From Mesorhizobium japonicum MAFF 303099 (GTDB lineage Bacteria; Pseudomonadota; Alphaproteobacteria; Rhizobiales; Rhizobiaceae), in assembly GCF_000009625.1 (NCBI RefSeq), contig NC_002679.1:124001-188000 (forward strand): a stretch of DNA of 64,000 nucleotides, written 5' to 3'. Numbering within the stretch: the first letter of the stretch is position 1; every line of letters starts with the position of its first letter. The position numbers were made by a program, and so were the translations under genes. Shown one piece after another: positions 50,554 through 59,977 of the stretch. A model generated the notes under the pieces. It ran no database searches. It worked only from the letters and a program-made list of their open reading frames with translations, and was not told the origin of the DNA.

Positions 50554-51510
50554 ATGACTGCATTCGATCCCTTCGAAGATTTTGGCGACACCGAGGAAAT
50601 CGGCGAGCGTCTGAACGATGCAGACCCGGCCGTGCGACGGCTTGCCGTGATCGACCTTGCCGAGACCGCGAACGCGGATGTGCTGCCGCATCTGCTGACC
50701 GCAGTTGCCGACCCCGACGCGACAGTGCGTTTGCAGGTGGCGATCGCACTGTCCGAGTTCGACACCGTTGAGGCGGCTGCGGGCCTTGCCCGCCTGGCGG
50801 CGGATCAGGATTTGACGGTGGCCCAGGCAGCAGCCGATAGCCTTGCTGAACTGAAGGATCCGGCGACAGCCGACTCCATTTTGCCGCTCGTCAGTCATGG
50901 CCGCGCCTTCGTCCGGGCTGCGGGTTTTCGCGGGCTGAAAGCGTTGCGTTCGCGTGGGGCACTCGCCCCCGCTCTGGCGGCGATGCGGGATGAAGATGCC
51001 AATGTGCGTGCACAGGCGCTCGGCGTGGTTGCCTATCTCAAGCTGGAAGAGACCTTGCCGTCCCTCATTGCCGCGACGCGCGATGCTGAAGCCATCGTTC
51101 GGTCGGTTGCGGTCAACGCCTTATCCTTCACGAGCCAGCCCGCCGCAGCGGCCGCCGTGACAGCTGCCCTCGACGATGAGAACTGGCAGGTACGGGCCGC
51201 GGCGGCCGATACGCTCGGCCGTATCGGCCAAACCTCGGCCGTCGACGGACTGACCGCCGGCCTTTCCGACGAATATTGGCAGGTTCGGCAAAAATGCCTG
51301 AATGCGCTTGGCAAGCTCAAGGCGCAATCGGCAGTACGGCAGATTTCCGAGTTGTTGACGAGCGACCTGGCCTCGCTCCGCAAGGAGTCCGCGGCGGCGC
51401 TGGGTGAAATCGCCGATCCATCGTCGCGGGCTGTCCTCATGCACCATATCGGCGACGCCGATCCGGACGTGCGCAAGACCGTTTGCTGGGCGCTAACGCG
51501 CCTCGGTTAG
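50554..51510 (+). CDS. HEAT-repeat protein
   Basis: A 318-residue protein made almost entirely of about nine HEAT/PBS-lyase-type repeats, each with a D-x-x-V-R turn (DADPAVRRLAVIDLAE, DPDATVRLQVAIALSE, DEDANVRAQALGVVAY, DENWQVRAAAADTLGR, DEYWQVRQKCLNALGK, DADPDVRKTVCWAL). Proteins of this kind are scaffolds or chaperones. It starts 1 base after the ferredoxin stop, so it is tightly coupled to the redox pair and may assist its assembly or dock a partner. Confidence 0.85.
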   Translation: MTAFDPFEDFGDTEEIGERLNDADPAVRRLAVIDLAETANADVLPHLLTAVADPDATVRLQVAIALSEFDTVEAAAGLARLAADQDLTVAQAAADSLAELKDPATADSILPLVSHGRAFVRAAGFRGLKALRSRGALAPALAAMRDEDANVRAQALGVVAYLKLEETLPSLIAATRDAEAIVRSVAVNALSFTSQPAAAAAVTAALDDENWQVRAAAADTLGRIGQTSAVDGLTAGLSDEYWQVRQKCLNALGKLKAQSAVRQISELLTSDLASLRKESAAALGEIADPSSRAVLMHHIGDADPDVRKTVCWALTRLG

Positions 51511-51802
51511 TCTCTCATGTTCCCTGTCAAGGGTTGAAGGCAAGAAGGCTCGCCTGCTTGGCAGGTTTGCGAAGCAGTCGGATCGGCTGAAGCTGCACAG
51601 GGCTGGGGGTGGAGCTCAGAGACGACGGTTGATCAGACTCTCATCCGCGGGTTGGGTACCGGCCTTCCGTGTTTTCGTCTCGGGGCTGTCCTCGGTCTAG
51701 AGGGCGGGCGTCGGGCGCATCGGCTCGGCCACATAACTAGCGACGGGAATTCCCCACCGTGGCCCCACCCCAGCACTGCGCAGCAGGTTGGGTCGAGGCC
51801 GG

Positions 51803-52912
51803 CTATGACGGCGCGACCTCCCGGCCGATGGCCCACAAGAAGGCGGCCATCTCGCGTGCGATCGCAGCCACGACCACCGGCGGCTTCTTGCCGGCGGCGC
51901 TGAGGCGACGATAGCGGGCGCAGAGCCGGACCTGCCCCTTCCAGGCAATATCGCGGACAGCCTTGGGCAGCCCCTCGAGCCGGGCCCTCAGGGTCTCGCT
52001 GACCCTGGCAGGATAGCGATAAGTCCATGCCGCTTCGACCAGGGCGCGGCGGGCGCGTCGATTGCCGGCGAGCGTCAGGCTCGACCGGCGAACCGTGTCA
52101 CCGGTCGAGCGCTCCCCCGGGACAAGGCCGAGAAAGGCCATCAACTGCGGCGGCGTATCGAAGCGACGCACATCCCCAATCTCGGCCGCAAATATCACTG
52201 CGACTAGGAACGAGGCGCCGCGCATGGCCTGATAGGCCTCGACGACCCGCGCCATGGACCAGGTTGGCACGACGGCGCGCAACTGCTCGTCCAGGCGGTG
52301 GAGTCGCTGAGCCGCGTCCTCGATCGCGTCGATCTTCTCCTGGAACACGATCTGCTGCGCGGTATGCTCGAAGCTCTGGTGGGCAAGCCAGCGCCGGTGC
52401 GCCAACGTCCAATGACCGCCGTTCTCGTAGATCCGCCCATGGCGCAGGAGGAAGGAAAGTAGCTGCTGGCGTTTGCGGCGCAGGTCGTCGGCTGCGGCTT
52501 CCCGGGCTCGCACCAGATCGCGGACAGCCTCGTGGACCACGTCCGGCACCCACACCCCGCTCAGTTCGCCCGCCCGATGCAGCCGCGCCAGCGTCACCGC
52601 GTCCCGCCGGTTGGTCTTGACGCGCTCGCCCGGTCGCTTCGGGATCAGGGCCGGCGCAACCACCATGCAGTCGTGTCCAAGATCGCGGACCTGCCGGCAC
52701 AACCCGTAACCCGTCGGCCCAGCCTCGAAGCAGACGTGCAGTCGATCATACTTTTTTCCCAGCTTCTTGATCGTCCGCTCTATCGCCGCCGGACTATTCT
52801 CGATCTCGCCGACGAACCGGACGTCGCCGGTGCGGCCGCCCTCCGCGATCGCAACCGCGTGCTTCTTCTTGGCTACATCAAACGCGACAAATGCTTCGCT
52901 ATACTCTCCCAT
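51803..52912 (-). mobile_element. IS110-family transposase, intact
   Basis: A 369-residue transposase of the IS110/IS116/IS902 type. The N-terminal DEDD-type domain reads FVAFDVAKKKHAVAIAE, HVCFEAGPTGYGLCRQV and KTNRRDAVTLARLHRAGEL. The C-terminal transposase-20 domain holds the family's LMAFLGLVPGERSTGDTVRRSSLTLAGNRRARRALVEAAW with the Ser region. The ATG at 52912 is preferred to a start at 52990 because the extra N-terminus has no family match. No terminal inverted repeats were seen, as expected for IS110. The element ends are not defined. Confidence 0.9.
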
Positions 52913-53038
52913 GGCGCCCTCCGTGCGTGAGGATCGGCTCGGCCCATCCGAGCAACCCTCGTCTTTTAATCGCACGAAAGGGCGGGCCACCGATCTCCGC
53001 CTCGGAACATGACGTCTAGTGGAAGCCGAAGCGCAGCC

Positions 53039-53473
53039 TCACCCCGCCGCGCGCTTCGAAACCATTTCCATCAACGTGTGAGGGCGTTCGATACGGATAT
53101 GGCGCGGCGTCACCGTCACCAGCCCTTCCTTCTGGAAGCGCTTCATCATCATCGTCACCCATTGGCGTGTGGAGCCAACCATGGCCGCAATCTGGTCATG
53201 CGTCACCTTGGCATTGATGACGATTGCCTTTCCATCGCGCACGCCATGAAGGCTGCCGAGATTCATCAGGAACTGCGCCAGACGTTCGATCACCGAACGG
53301 GTGCCCAGCATCTGAGCCATCGCCGAGTAGCATCTGCCTTTCGCCGCAAGCCCCTGCAGAAGGCAGAGCGCAAAATTCGGAAGTTCGACGACGAGCTTCC
53401 TCAACGCATTGGCCGGTATGAACAGCATCCGGCATTCACTCAATGCTTCTCCCGTCTCGCCGTCGGTCCTTTC
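53039..53473 (-). pseudogene. Crp/Fnr-family regulator, N-terminal truncation
   Basis: The frame runs from a stop near 53476 and reads GETGEALSECRMLFIPANALRKLVVELPNFALCLLQGLAAK, followed by a winged HTH of the Crp type (KVTHDQIAAMVGSTRQWVTMMMKRFQKEGLV). This is the C-terminal two-thirds of a Crp/Fnr regulator. Most of the cyclic-nucleotide-binding barrel is absent, and no ATG starts the fragment. A palindrome lies just beyond the break at 53487-53513. The intact IS110 gene is adjacent. Confidence 0.75.
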
Positions 53474-53486
53474 TCACCCAGATCAT

Positions 53487-53513
53487 GATAGGAATAAGGA
53501 ACCTATTCCTATC
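53487..53513. repeat. Perfect 10-bp inverted repeat
   Basis: GATAGGAATA (53487-53496) and TATTCCTATC (53504-53513) flank AGGAACC. No U-run follows on either strand, so it is not a typical terminator. It lies at the point where the Crp-like reading frame is broken, so it could be an element end, a recombination site or an operator. Confidence 0.6.
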
Positions 53514-53681
53514 CGTCCAGCGTATGTTCCGTTTCTGTTCGCGTTAATTAGGGCGATCAGATATGGCAAACCGCTTGCACGAGTAAGCCCAGCGCTGCTT
53601 TGACAGACACGCAACCGTAAATCGGCTTCGTTCTGGGATAGCCCGCTCGTAAGATAAGAGCCAACGAGAGGATGATCAGAG

Positions 53682-53965
53682 ATGTCCGGTAGCCAGCGAC
53701 TAATGAAGGCGAGCGAGATTCCTGCCTTCGTCGACCAGGTGATCGAGCTCGGCTGCGACATCTGCGCCATCGGCCACTGGGCTACGTACTCGGTGACCAT
53801 GAGGAGATGGGGGCGGGGGCCGAAGATCTCCAACGTATATGTGAAGAGTTCGGCGATCGTGACTTTTTGCTGCCGGAGATCGTTGCCTACCTGCGCTCGA
53901 TTGGCCGGTACATGGAGCCCGCCTCGCCAGCGACACATTGGACCGAAAATCAAAGGACACACTAG
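53682..53965 (+). pseudogene. Small conserved-looking protein with a frameshift
   Basis: From 53682 the frame reads MSGSQRLMKASEIPAFVDQV and IELGCDICAIGHW. Near 53780 the sense moves to another frame: YVLGDHEEMGAGAEDLQRI, CEEFGDRDFLLPEIVAYLRS, IGRYMEPASP and a stop at 53963. A one-base indel in the TGGGCTACG stretch explains this. The joined product is about 94 residues, acidic and helical. I recognise it only as a small rhizobial-type hypothetical protein. Confidence 0.55.
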
Positions 53966-54008
53966 GGGAACGAGGGTCGAAGCGGTAGCGGGCAAGCTCG
54001 CTTGAGTG

Positions 54009-54305
54009 CTATGCCCATCCGACATGGTCCTTTTTGGAAAGTCTCAGGAACAGATCGAACCAGAACCGGTATTCAGGATCTTCGCCATTGCCGGACGCTT
54101 CGAAGGCGCAATAGGCGACGGACGTAATAGGGTCTTTGCCATGCCGGTGGGTCGCCGCTTCTATCGCCTCACCGTCAGCAAGCCCCTCCCAGCCCTTTAC
54201 AACGCTGTCGTGATTTCCCACACCGATGTCCTCAACTGTCTGGGAAAACATATGCCTGATCTGGGCCTGCACAATGCGTTTGCCTGCGCCTAGCATCAGC
54301 TTCAA
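54009..54305 (-). CDS. Hypothetical protein
   Basis: A 98-residue frame from a TTG at 54305, with several internal ATG candidates (MLGAGKRIVQA, MFSQTVEDIGV). The C-terminal DPITSVAYCAFEASGNGEDPEYRFWFDLFLRLSKKD looks like real protein. No family recognised and no strong ribosome site. It could be a fragment, given the decayed surroundings. Confidence 0.35.
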   Translation of the reverse strand: MKLMLGAGKRIVQAQIRHMFSQTVEDIGVGNHDSVVKGWEGLADGEAIEAATHRHGKDPITSVAYCAFEASGNGEDPEYRFWFDLFLRLSKKDHVGWA

Positions 54306-54416
54306 ATGTCGGATGAATCCAGGGGAGAGAGCGATTAGCCGATCCGTCCAACTTGGCGCCGATGGTTCGGCGACTTCCAGAAAAGCGTTGAGGCCCTGGC
54401 TCTGCAGGACATCGAT

Positions 54417-55063
54417 TTGACCGAAGCCGACAAAGCTGAACTGAAGTCCACGGCTTTGGCATTGTTCGGCCGTCTTCAGTCAGAGCTCGATTCCGCCCTG
54501 GTGCTTATCGACGCCAGGCGGGAACTGGCCTTCAGGAACGCCTGCAGGTCAGTCATCGATTGTGCCCTACACCTGTATGCCGCCGAAACCGACCCCCAAT
54601 ACGATTAAAAGAGGACGACGAGCACAGCAGGCGATCCCGCGCCAAACGGCATCTGGCTGTCAATGAAGGCCGACTACCGAAGGAGCATGCCAGTGTCCTC
54701 AATGAATTCATCAAGCGAATGCACGGCCCCAAGCAGCGCTTGCTAGTGTCCGATATTGACTCGCCCGTGCCAAGACTCAGCCACGTCTACCGCGAAATAT
54801 CGGCCGATGCATTGCATGTAAGCTGGACGTCGCTGCATCGTCACGTTTTTACGGACAAGGACGGTGACGTCCAGTTGACGCTGGAGCCCAAGGTGGGGAG
54901 GGACGAGCTTGAGGAGGCGGCGTCCACCCTCGCGCTTTCCTTGCTTTTCGCAATGCGCTCGCTCTTGATCATCTTGCCAGAGATCTCAGTAACGTATAAT
55001 CTCCAAGGCATGTTCGTGAAGTACAAGAAAATATACAAACGGGGATTGCAAATAGTCGCATAA
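54417..55063 (+). pseudogene. DUF5677-like protein split by a frameshift
   Basis: The first frame reads LALFGRLQSELDSALVLIDA, then RNACRSVIDCALHLYAAETD and PQYD before a stop at 54606. The second frame continues without a break as RLKEDDEHSRRSRAKRHLAVNEG and on to SHVYREISADALHVSWTSL and a C-terminal hydrophobic helix, ending at 55063. One indel near 54603 in GATTAAAAG joins them. The ...DPxYDRLKxDDEHS... arrangement resembles DUF5677-type proteins, whose function is unknown. As given, the gene is broken. Confidence 0.55.
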
Positions 55064-55376
55064 TCTGAATTATGGAACTGGCGGGCTCATAAATAAAACA
55101 ATAGCTTAGTGCTGATAATATCCATTATGTTAAATCTAGACCGATTGGCCGGCAGCACTGCCTCCGCTCAGCTTTAGCCGAGCTGATCTCATCTAGGTGC
55201 GATGTCAAACCGCTTACCAGCGCGCCAGGACCACTCTGAACCGATTCGTTGAAATTGGGCACGTTGGGCTCATATCAGTCAAAAACACTGGAAAAATGGT
55301 CCGTCCATTTCAGCACGGCCGCGGAAATGGCGATCAACGGCATGGCCTATCATCGTATAACTGCGGTGTTCAAAGG
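55064..55376. other. Intergenic region before the riboswitch
   Basis: About 310 bases without a convincing gene. A short inverted repeat TCAGCT/AGCTGA lies at 55168-55186. A possible -10 element TATAAC (55356-55361) would start transcription near 55368, just before the first aptamer; its -35 is weak. Confidence 0.4.
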
Positions 55377-55545
55377 CTGGACGGGAGAGATCGGCTACTG
55401 CCGACGCCGACGGAGCAACCCCCCAAGGAAACTCTCAGGCAAAAGTGACCGCACCGCCGAACGATCTGGAGAGAGACGCCTCGAGCGTCCACCGAAGGGG
55501 AAAGCCGGCAGGCCCGGTTAAGCTCTCAGGTAGCCGAGACAGATT
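55377..55545 (+). ncRNA. Tandem glycine riboswitch
   Basis: Two glycine aptamers in series are readable. The first has GGGAGAG (55383-55389), GGAGCAA (55412-55418) and the hallmark AAACTCTCAGGCAAAA (near 55429-55444). A short linker leads to the second, which has GGAGAGA (55468-55474), a hairpin (GACGCCTCGAGCGTC), CCGAAGGGGAAAGCCGG and TAAGCTCTCAGGTA (near 55519-55532). This is the classical two-aptamer arrangement. It lies 55 bases upstream of a DadA-like gene, so it should turn that operon on (or off) in response to glycine. Confidence 0.9.
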
Positions 55546-55599
55546 TGGGGATTTCGCTGCGGGCCAACCTCGCACCCATTGCACTGCTCGGAGTTCAGA

Positions 55600-56838
55600 A
55601 TGCCCAAAATTGTTGTGATTGGCGCCGGAATTGCCGGTGTATCGACGGCTTATGCGTTGTTGGAGCAAGGCTACGACGTCACTGTGGTCGAGCGGCGACG
55701 CTATGCCGCGATGGAAACGTCATTCGCCAACGGCGGCCAGCTGTCGGCAAGCAATGCCGAAGTCTGGAATCACTGGTCAACCGTCCTCAAGGGCATCAAG
55801 TGGATGCTTCGGCGGGATGCGCCGCTCCTCATGAACCCTACCCCGTCGTGGCACAAGTACAGCTGGCTGCTTGAATTCGTATCCAATATTTCGCGATATC
55901 GTGAAAACACGATTGAAACGACCCGCCTGGCTATCGCTGCCCGAAAGCACCTCTTCGAGATCGCTGACCGTGAAGGCATCGACTTTGATCACGTCCGTCG
56001 CGGGATCCTGCATGTTTACTGGGACAAAGACGGCTTCGACCATGCGTTGAAGGTGAATGAGATGCTGAACGAGGGCGGCCTCGACCGGCGATCGGTGACG
56101 CCCAGCGAATTTGCCGGGATTGAACCTGCCTTGCATGGCAAGTTTTATGGAGGGTTTTACACCCCGTCGGATTCGACCGGCGACATCCACAAATATTGCG
56201 CGGGCTTGGAGAAGGCCTGCACAAAGCGTGGCGCCCAATTCATCTATGACGCCGCAGTGACCCGCATTGAACGCCGGGATCGCTTTAACATCGTTTGCGC
56301 AACGGATGGCGCCGATCAGACGCTGGTAGCCGACGGGATTGTAGTGTGTGCGGGAACAAATAGCCGCGATATCGCTGCGATGTTCGGGGATCGCATCAAT
56401 ATTTATCCGGTGAAAGGGTATTCCATTACGGTGGAGTTGGACGGGGCTGCGGCAGATTCCTCCGCGCCTTGGGTAAGCATTCTGGACGACCGCGCAAAAA
56501 TCGTGACCAGCCGGCTCGGCGCAGCTCGGCTGCGGGTGGCAGGGACCGCAGAGTTCAATGGCGTCAATTTCGACATCCGCGAAGATCGCATCAGACCCTT
56601 GGTCGACTGGACGCGGATGATGTTCCCGAAAGTGGCGACTGAACACGTTGTGCCGTGGGCAGGGCTTCGACCGATGATGCCGAACATGATGCCGCGGGTC
56701 GGCAAAAGCCGGGTTCCGGGTGTCTTCTATAATACGGGTCACGGGCATCTAGGGTGGACGCTTTCTGCCGCAACATCGGCCATGCTGGCCACGGTTGTGG
56801 CCACGGATCTTCCGATTGATGCTCGTTTGGCAGCATAG
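55600..56838 (+). CDS. FAD-dependent amino acid oxidase/dehydrogenase, DadA-like
   Basis: A 412-residue flavoenzyme. The Rossmann motif IVVIGAGIAGVSTAYALLEQGYDVTVVER is at the start (residues 3-31), with FANGGQLSASNAEVW typical of D-amino acid dehydrogenase DadA. Other blocks are YPVKGYSITVEL and a C-terminal FAD motif VFYNTGHGHLGWTLSAATSAMLA. GGAG lies 7 bases before the ATG. DadA-type enzymes oxidise D-amino acids to keto acids; with a glycine riboswitch upstream, glycine or sarcosine may be the actual substrate or signal. A GlcG-like gene follows. Confidence 0.9.
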   Translation: MPKIVVIGAGIAGVSTAYALLEQGYDVTVVERRRYAAMETSFANGGQLSASNAEVWNHWSTVLKGIKWMLRRDAPLLMNPTPSWHKYSWLLEFVSNISRYRENTIETTRLAIAARKHLFEIADREGIDFDHVRRGILHVYWDKDGFDHALKVNEMLNEGGLDRRSVTPSEFAGIEPALHGKFYGGFYTPSDSTGDIHKYCAGLEKACTKRGAQFIYDAAVTRIERRDRFNIVCATDGADQTLVADGIVVCAGTNSRDIAAMFGDRINIYPVKGYSITVELDGAAADSSAPWVSILDDRAKIVTSRLGAARLRVAGTAEFNGVNFDIREDRIRPLVDWTRMMFPKVATEHVVPWAGLRPMMPNMMPRVGKSRVPGVFYNTGHGHLGWTLSAATSAMLATVVATDLPIDARLAA

Positions 56839-56876
56839 AAGAAGTCCCTGCTTGCAAGCTCAAAGGAGAATTGAAT

Positions 56877-57308
56877 ATGACCAAACTGACATTGGAAGTC
56901 GCCAATTCCATCATTAATCGGGCGTGCTCTACAGCAAGCGGAAAAGGTCTCAAGCCCTTGAGCGTCGCGGTGTTGGATGCTGGTGGCCACTTGGTCGCGT
57001 TCCAGAAGCAGGACGGGGCTTCGATGCTCCGCTTTGAAATTGCATTCGGCAAGGCATACGGAGCTTTGGCCGTCGGTTTCGGTTCACGCTGGCTCGACAA
57101 AGCATCAGCCGACCGCCCTCACTTTGTAGCCGGACTCACCTCTATATCAGGTGGCAAGATTGTGCCCGTCCCCGGGGGCGTCCTGGTGAGAGACCAGGCC
57201 GGTCGGTTGCTTGGTGCGGTAGGGATTACTGGAGATACATCCGACAACGATGAAGCAGTGGCCGTGGAGGCCATCGAGATTGGCGGTTTGAATGCTCAAG
57301 CGGCCTGA
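56877..57308 (+). CDS. GlcG/HbpS family protein
   Basis: A 143-residue protein with the GlcG/HbpS (DUF336) pattern: VANSIINRACSTASGKGLKPLSVAVLDAGGHLVAFQKQDGA, FGKAYGALAVGFGS and VPVPGGVLVRDQAGRLLGAVGITGDTSDNDEAVA. The fold binds heme or small ligands in some members; in glycolate clusters its role is unknown. AAAGGAGAA precedes the ATG at 56877. It lies 38 bases downstream of the DadA-like gene, so it shares the riboswitch-controlled transcript. Confidence 0.88.
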   Translation: MTKLTLEVANSIINRACSTASGKGLKPLSVAVLDAGGHLVAFQKQDGASMLRFEIAFGKAYGALAVGFGSRWLDKASADRPHFVAGLTSISGGKIVPVPGGVLVRDQAGRLLGAVGITGDTSDNDEAVAVEAIEIGGLNAQAA

Positions 57309-57497
57309 CTCAGGCAACTAGGCAAGGGTTTCGAGTTCGTCGGGCAAGAGACGCAGATCTGGCGGCCGATCAGGCACATTTGAAATAGCGTCTGCTCCGT
57401 CGGCGAGAATTTGGCATCTTTCGTGCACTGAGCGCCTTTAGATTGGTGGGCAGATGCAGCCGCCAGTGTCGAGAACGTTTGGATAGAGGGTTACAGA

Positions 57498-58667
57498 ATG
57501 GATCAGCAAGCTTCCTACGGCTTTGCGCCGTCTGAGTTCGAGGAGCGTGTCGCCAGGGCTCAGCGGTTGATGGGCCAACATCGCCTGGACGGCCTGTTGC
57601 TCACTTCGATGGACAATATCCGGTACTTCATCGGTGTCGATTCCACATTCTGGGAGAGTTACACCCGACCTTGGTTCGTATTGGTGCCTGCTACCGGGGT
57701 TCCCCTTGCGATCATTCCGGAGATCGGAAGGGCTATCATCGAGAAGACGTGGATCAAGGAAATCAGATCCTGGCCTTCGCCTCGGCCCGAGGACGAAGGC
57801 ACATCTCTCGTTGTCGCTGCGATATCCGACCTGCCCCGTCGACACGGGCGAGTCGGAGCTGAGCTTGGTTTCGAACTGCGACTGGGGATGCCGGTAACGC
57901 AATTGAATGCGATCATCGGTGATCTGAAAAGCGTTGAGATTGTGGATGGCGCGAGCCTCATTTGGCAGCTCCGCATGATCAAGAGCGCGGCCGAGATCTG
58001 TAAAATCAAGAAAGCTATCGACATCGCGGGCGCCGTATACGCTCAGGTGCCCGATTTCGTTAACATCGGCGATACTGAACGTACGATCCTTCGGGAGTTC
58101 CGTGGTCGCTTGAATATGGGCGGCGCCGGCGCTATCCCGACCCTCATTTGCAGATCCGACGTCGGCGGGCCTTTCGAGATTACGGGCGGGCCAAGGGACC
58201 GGCCAATCGCTGATGGCGATCTGCTCTTCATCGACACGGGCACGACCTTCGACGGGTATTTCTGCGATTACGATCGCAACTACCAGGTGGGCAGGGCGAC
58301 AGATGCCCTACGGTTTGCCCACGAGAAGGTGTGGGAAGCGCACGAGATTGGGCTTCAAGCAGTAACAGCAGGGGTTACGGCCGGATATGTGTTTGAACAG
58401 ATGGCCAAGGCGCTTTCGTCCGGTGGGACGGACCTCAACAGCAACGGGCGCATGGGGCATGGACTTGGTTTGCGGCTGACCGAACCGCCGTCAATTCGAC
58501 TGGAGGACAATACGGTGTTGCAGCCAGGCATGGTGCTCTGCATTGAGCCTGCCTTGGAGTACGAGCCCGGTAAAATCGTCCTGCATGAGGAAACAGTCGT
58601 GGTCACTGAAGGAAAGGCCCAACTGCTCACCCTTCGGGCGCCGAAGCAGCTAGCCCAGATACGCTGA
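57498..58667 (+). CDS. M24 family metallohydrolase (Xaa-Pro peptidase/creatinase/DoeA type)
   Basis: A 389-residue pita-bread hydrolase. The N-terminal creatinase-type domain is followed by the catalytic domain with metal ligands in DTGTTFDGYFCDYDRNY (two Asp), NGRMGHGLGL (His), CIEPALEY (Glu) and LHEETVVVT (Glu). These enzymes cleave Xaa-Pro peptides, creatine or hydroxyectoine-like rings; the exact activity cannot be told here. It is separated from the GlcG gene by 189 bases and shows an independent promoter region. Confidence 0.85.
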   Translation: MDQQASYGFAPSEFEERVARAQRLMGQHRLDGLLLTSMDNIRYFIGVDSTFWESYTRPWFVLVPATGVPLAIIPEIGRAIIEKTWIKEIRSWPSPRPEDEGTSLVVAAISDLPRRHGRVGAELGFELRLGMPVTQLNAIIGDLKSVEIVDGASLIWQLRMIKSAAEICKIKKAIDIAGAVYAQVPDFVNIGDTERTILREFRGRLNMGGAGAIPTLICRSDVGGPFEITGGPRDRPIADGDLLFIDTGTTFDGYFCDYDRNYQVGRATDALRFAHEKVWEAHEIGLQAVTAGVTAGYVFEQMAKALSSGGTDLNSNGRMGHGLGLRLTEPPSIRLEDNTVLQPGMVLCIEPALEYEPGKIVLHEETVVVTEGKAQLLTLRAPKQLAQIR

Positions 58668-58726
58668 TGGGGTTCCTTTCTTTCACCGAAGCTCTGTTTG
58701 GCGACGAGGTAGCTAGCGACCGCCGG

Positions 58727-59911
58727 TCATATGATCGAAAGCTCCCTTGCAACCTCCGCAAACGCCTCAACCGCACGGTCAATGTCGGCAGTGGAATGCG
58801 CCGCCGACATCTGCGTGCGGATCCGTGCCTGCCCCTTGGGTACCACCGGAAACGAAAAGCCGATCACATAGATGCCGCGCTTCAGCATGCGGGCCGCCAT
58901 TTCCCGCGCCAGCGTGGCATCGCCCAGCATGACCGGAATGATCGGGTGGTCGGCGCCGGCCAGCGTGAAGCCGAGCTTGCCCATCTGCGACCTGAACCGT
59001 GCCGCATTCGCATAGAGGCGTTCGCGCAAGGCGTCGCCATTGCGGATCAGCTCGAACACCTTGATCGAGGCGCCGGCGATCGCCGGCATCAGCGTGTTGG
59101 AAAACAGATAGGGCCGCGAGCGCTGGCGCAGCCAGTCGACCACTTGGCTTTTGCCCGATGTGTAACCGCCGGATGCACCGCCGAGCGCCTTGCCGAGCGT
59201 TCCGGTGATGATGTCCACCCTGCCCTCGACGCCGCAATGCTCGGCCGAGCCACGGCCGTTCTTGCCGACGAACCCGACCGCATGGCTGTCGTCGACCATG
59301 ACCATGGCGTCGTATTTGTCTGCGAGATCGCAGACTCCCTTGAGATTGGCGATGATGCCGTCCATCGAGAACACGCCGTCGGTGGCGATCAACCGGAAGC
59401 GGCAATCCTTCGCTTCCTTCAGCCGCGCTTCCAGATCAGCCATATCGTTGTTGGCGTAACGGAAGCGCTTGGCCTTCGACAGCCTGACACCATCGATGAT
59501 CGAGGCGTGGTTCAGCGCATCCGAGATGATCGCATCTTCCTCACCAAGCAGCGTTTCGAACAGGCCGCCATTGGCGTCGAAGCAGGAGCCATAGAGGATG
59601 GTGTCTTCCAGGCCGAGGAAGGATGAAATCGTCGCCTCGAGCTGTTTGTGTTCCTCCTGCGTGCCGCAGATGAAGCGCACCGACGCCATGCCGTAGCCAT
59701 AACGGTCGAGCGCCTGGGTAGCCGCTTTTCGCAGGTCGGCGCTGTCGGCGAGGCCGAGATAGTTGTTGGCGCAGAAATTGAGCACCTTTTCGCCGCCGAC
59801 CTCGATCTCGGCCGACTGCATCGAGGATATGACCCGTTCGGATTTGTAGAGCCCGGCCGATTTCAGGCCGGCAAGCTCGTTCGAGAGATGAGAAATGAAA
59901 GCGTCGGTCAT
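58727..59911 (-). CDS. kbl: 2-amino-3-ketobutyrate CoA ligase (glycine C-acetyltransferase)
   Basis: A 394-residue PLP enzyme that splits 2-amino-3-oxobutyrate with CoA to glycine and acetyl-CoA, the second step of threonine breakdown. It starts [28 protein letters not shown], very like E. coli Kbl, and has [27 protein letters not shown] and the PLP Lys in [14 protein letters not shown]. An in-frame ATG lies 4 codons upstream (59923). Its usual partner tdh is not adjacent. It follows the class IV aminotransferase gene on the same strand. Confidence 0.93.
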   Translation of the reverse strand: MTDAFISHLSNELAGLKSAGLYKSERVISSMQSAEIEVGGEKVLNFCANNYLGLADSADLRKAATQALDRYGYGMASVRFICGTQEEHKQLEATISSFLGLEDTILYGSCFDANGGLFETLLGEEDAIISDALNHASIIDGVRLSKAKRFRYANNDMADLEARLKEAKDCRFRLIATDGVFSMDGIIANLKGVCDLADKYDAMVMVDDSHAVGFVGKNGRGSAEHCGVEGRVDIITGTLGKALGGASGGYTSGKSQVVDWLRQRSRPYLFSNTLMPAIAGASIKVFELIRNGDALRERLYANAARFRSQMGKLGFTLAGADHPIIPVMLGDATLAREMAARMLKRGIYVIGFSFPVVPKGQARIRTQMSAAHSTADIDRAVEAFAEVARELSII

Positions 59912-59977
59912 CGGCAGACTCACGGCAGCACAGCCCTCCCCGCACTGGGGAGGACCTCTCGGCAGTATGTTGCGGTA

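Noticed and set aside
16337..52912. Two copies of one insertion sequence as a composite transposon
   Set aside because: The truncated transposase at 16337-16931 and the intact one at 51803-52912 are different IS110-family types, so they cannot form a composite element.
58667..59626. 319-codon plus-strand frame opposite kbl
   Set aside because: The minus strand encodes an unmistakable glycine C-acetyltransferase over the same bases.
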